Shown piece by piece: positions 41,049-42,902 of a stretch of DNA of 42,902 nt; the first letter of the stretch is position 1; each line of letters starts with the position of its first letter. Origin of the DNA: Triparma columacea (taxonomy: Eukaryota > Sar > Bolidophyceae > Parmales > Triparmaceae); contig BRYA01000866.1 in NCBI GenBank assembly GCA_030267965.1, forward strand, positions 1 through 42,902. Direction: 5' to 3'. The notes below the pieces were generated by a model, which was not told where the DNA came from, searched no databases, and worked only from the letters and a program-made list of their open reading frames with translations. The translations under genes were made by a program, and so were the position numbers.

Positions 41049-41385
41049 ATGGCATTCGCAACGAAAAAGAGGAAGAATTCCAAAACGAGGGCTTCTCCAG
41101 TGAAGAGAGTTTCTCCCGCGAAGAAGAAGGTTTCTTTAGTGAGGAAAGTTACTCCAGTGAAGGAGAGGAGGGAGGTGAGAATGAAAAATTGGGACATCGG
41201 CAGACGGGACATCGGCAGACAAGCGTGTGTTTACTTTCCACTAAGGCAAGCACTCGCAGTCCCCACTTCGCTCACTGCAGTCCCCCGTAAAGATGGAATC
41301 TCTGTTGGCGTTATTCCCTGCGCCTAAGAAACCACTCGCTAATGTAGTTGGAGGGGTTCTTGCTAGTTTGGGTTCTCCACTGTAA
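41049..41385 (+). CDS. Small basic SPVK-motif protein, unknown function
   Basis: Exon 1 41049-41174 and exon 2 41281-41385 around a 106-nt intron (GTGAGAATGA donor, TTCGCTCACTGCAG acceptor, phase 0). Total 76 aa. Residues 1-42 are strongly basic with repeated S/T-P-x-K motifs (ASPVKR, VSPAKK, TPVKER). The splice adds another SPVK followed by MESLLALFPAPKKPLANVVG. S/T-P-x-K/R repeats are known from histone H1 tails and bind AT-rich minor grooves and are CDK sites, so a chromatin role is possible but unproven. A second acceptor 21 nt upstream (CACTCGCAG) is also in frame and would insert seven residues. The unspliced frame ends at 41327 with no motif continuity. Confidence 0.55.
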
Positions 41386-41523
41386 ATTCCACGGTTTTGA
41401 GATTCGCTTCATGCGTCAAGGTGTACAGAAACCCACACCCGCCCACACCCAAACGCACAAACACAATTGCGAAAAGTAATTATTTTCATTTGATACGAAC
41501 AGACCCACCCTTATCCCTAGTTT

Positions 41524-42812
41524 TTACAACCCCAACACATCCCATCTCCCACCCGCCTCCATAACTCCCACAACAATTTTTCCAGCTTCCTCGTCCATCC
41601 CCCCCCCCCACGCCCCCCCCTCAACGGCAAAGGTCTTGTTGACCTCAAACACCATTTTTCTGCCCCAACCCCCGACGACCCCCCTCGCCTTGCCCAAAAT
41701 CATAACTTTCTCCCTCCCAACCTCGAACCCCACGACCTCCCCCACCTCCCCGATATCAACCTCGTCCCCTTCGACGATGGTCTCTCCCTTATTTTTCTTG
41801 AAAATTTTGACCTTCCCCCCCCCAGTCATCCCCACCACGAAGCCTCCCTCCCCCTTGACGACGCCTGCCCACCCAACTCCTACCAGTTCCTCCCATCCTT
41901 CTCCGTCGGTCACCCACGTCCTCTCCTTGCACTGCACCACCCCTACCCCCCCGTGCTCATCGTACCCACGTACACTCTCCACCTTCATCCCCTCCTTCCA
42001 CCTCCACACCGCCCTCGGCCTCTCCCTCCCCTCCTCCCCCCACACGAAGCACCCTACCTCGGTGATTAGCGTGTACGCCCCCCCCTCGTAGTGTGAGAAG
42101 TGGAGGAGCCCGGCCGCGAGCTCAATCTCCCTTGCCTTGGACTTGCTCTCGAGGTCCCAAACAATCGCCTTCTTGTGAGTGGTTGAGTAACAGCACAGGA
42201 ACTTGCCCTCTCCCCCGGCCCTAGCCTCATCCCCTCCGAGGGGAAGGGTCCTGGCGCCCCCGTCAGGTGTGACAACGACAGTCTTGCCCCCCCCGCAAAC
42301 TGCCAGGGGTTTGAGGTTGGTGGGGAATAAGGTTGTAGTCAAGGCATGAAAGGCCTTGGGTCCAATTTGGGAGGTCAGGAAAGAGGAGCCCTTGGTGAGG
42401 ACAGGGGGGGTAGCCGCCAAAGTCGTTGCAGCTGTCATTGTTGACAGTGATTGCACCGAGGCTGATTGCACCGAGGCTTCTTCCGCTTCTCTTCCCCTCC
42501 TCGTTGCCCTCCTGCCAGCGCCCCTCCCCGCCCCTCCCTTGCTAAGCTTCATAAGCCCCCCCTTCTTTCCCCCTCCCAAGAGGCTCCCCTTCTTCCCCTC
42601 TCCCAAGAGCCCCTCCCTTTTCCCCCCACCCAATGCCCCTCCACCCACCCCCCCTTTTTTAATCCTGACTTTGAACTTCCGCTGATTCGCCTCCTTAAGC
42701 GCCTCCTTCATCATCTCCTTGATCTCCCCTCCTCTCCTCCTACACGCCCAAACACGGACCTCGCAGACCGCAGATTGATCTTCCTTTCCACCGAACTTTA
42801 TCGTAATGTCTT
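41524..42812 (-). CDS. WD/beta-propeller-like protein, 5' part outside window
   Basis: The last exon(s) of a minus-strand gene. The frame is open from 42812 to the stop at 41524. The acceptor ATCGCAG, preceded by a CACTAAC branch motif at about 42843-42849 (minus strand), shows that upstream exons lie beyond the right edge, so the ATG at 42714 is probably internal. The first visible residues are DITIKFGGKEDQSAVCEVRV, then a Gly/Lys low-complexity segment (LLGGGKKGGLMKLSKGG), then about 280 residues with weak beta-propeller repeats (CYSTTHKKAIVWDLESKSKA, GAYTLITEVGCFVWG, GEGGFVVGMTGGGKVKIFKK). It ends GRWDVLGL. I cannot assign a family; a WD-repeat ribosome-biogenesis protein is one possibility. 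Confidence 0.65.
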
Positions 42813-42902
42813 CTGCGATGACCGAAGGGGAGGGGGGTAATTGTTAGTGTCACGTGACATGCTGACATGCATACTCTCCTCCTCGCCCCCTCGCCCCCCT
42901 CG

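Overview
The window is the end of a eukaryotic linear chromosome. It opens with 21 telomere hexamers (C-strand AACCCT, i.e. TTAGGG) and continues about 43 kb inward. The organism is probably a unicellular ochrophyte alga; a bolidophyte/Triparma-like or diatom-like genome is my best guess. The reasons are GC-rich genes with short GT-AG introns carrying a CTAAC branch motif, a BspA-type leucine-rich-repeat gene family, a mitochondrial Cpn10, and a dynein-arm assembly factor implying a motile flagellum. The taxonomic guess is inference only. Gene models were built by hand: I joined exons where donor, acceptor and reading phase agree, and each complete spliced model sums to a multiple of three.

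Layout. 1-126: telomere. 3-6050 (-): a very long intronless frame for a START-domain/multi-pass membrane protein that runs into the telomere without a stop. 6792-9212 (-): WDR75/Utp17-like WD protein. 9501-10151 (+): mitochondrial Cpn10. 10512-15657 (-): three tandem BspA-like LRR paralogues with 10, 16 and 23 repeats. 16103-17927 (+): tail-anchored TPR protein. 18058-19465 (-): ankyrin plus lysine-methyltransferase protein. 19636-20962 (+): TRIP13/PCH2 AAA ATPase. 21279-22920 (-): multi-pass metallophosphoesterase. 23231-23870 (-): small Cys-rich membrane protein. 24055-24722 (+): DNAAF6/PIH1D3. 24785-35575 (-): ten-exon gene for a 3,263-residue protein with an EF-hand-like segment, an alpha/beta-hydrolase-like domain, coiled coils and IQ motifs. 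35898-40225 (+): type II membrane protein with methyltransferase-like and kinase-like regions. 41049-41385 (+): small basic SPVK protein. 41524 to the right edge (-): partial WD-like protein.

How they relate. There are no operons; most neighbours are divergent or convergent with short spacers. Housekeeping roles (rRNA processing, protein folding, protein methylation, HORMA remodelling) are mixed with unknown large proteins. DNAAF6 and the giant IQ protein are convergent neighbours 62 bp apart, which only weakly hints at a shared flagellar role.

Most notable signals. (1) The subtelomeric gene is transcribed toward the chromosome end, stays open in the telomeric frame (Leu-Gly)n, and would give a TERRA-polarity transcript. 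(2) Introns of the giant gene and some others share extended donor and acceptor sequences, suggesting an introner-like family. (3) The LRR array varies in exact 69-bp units. (4) Intronic telomere-like CCCTAAC runs lie on the sense strand, where they can double as branch sites. (5) A roughly 17% GC island lies at 40381-40730.
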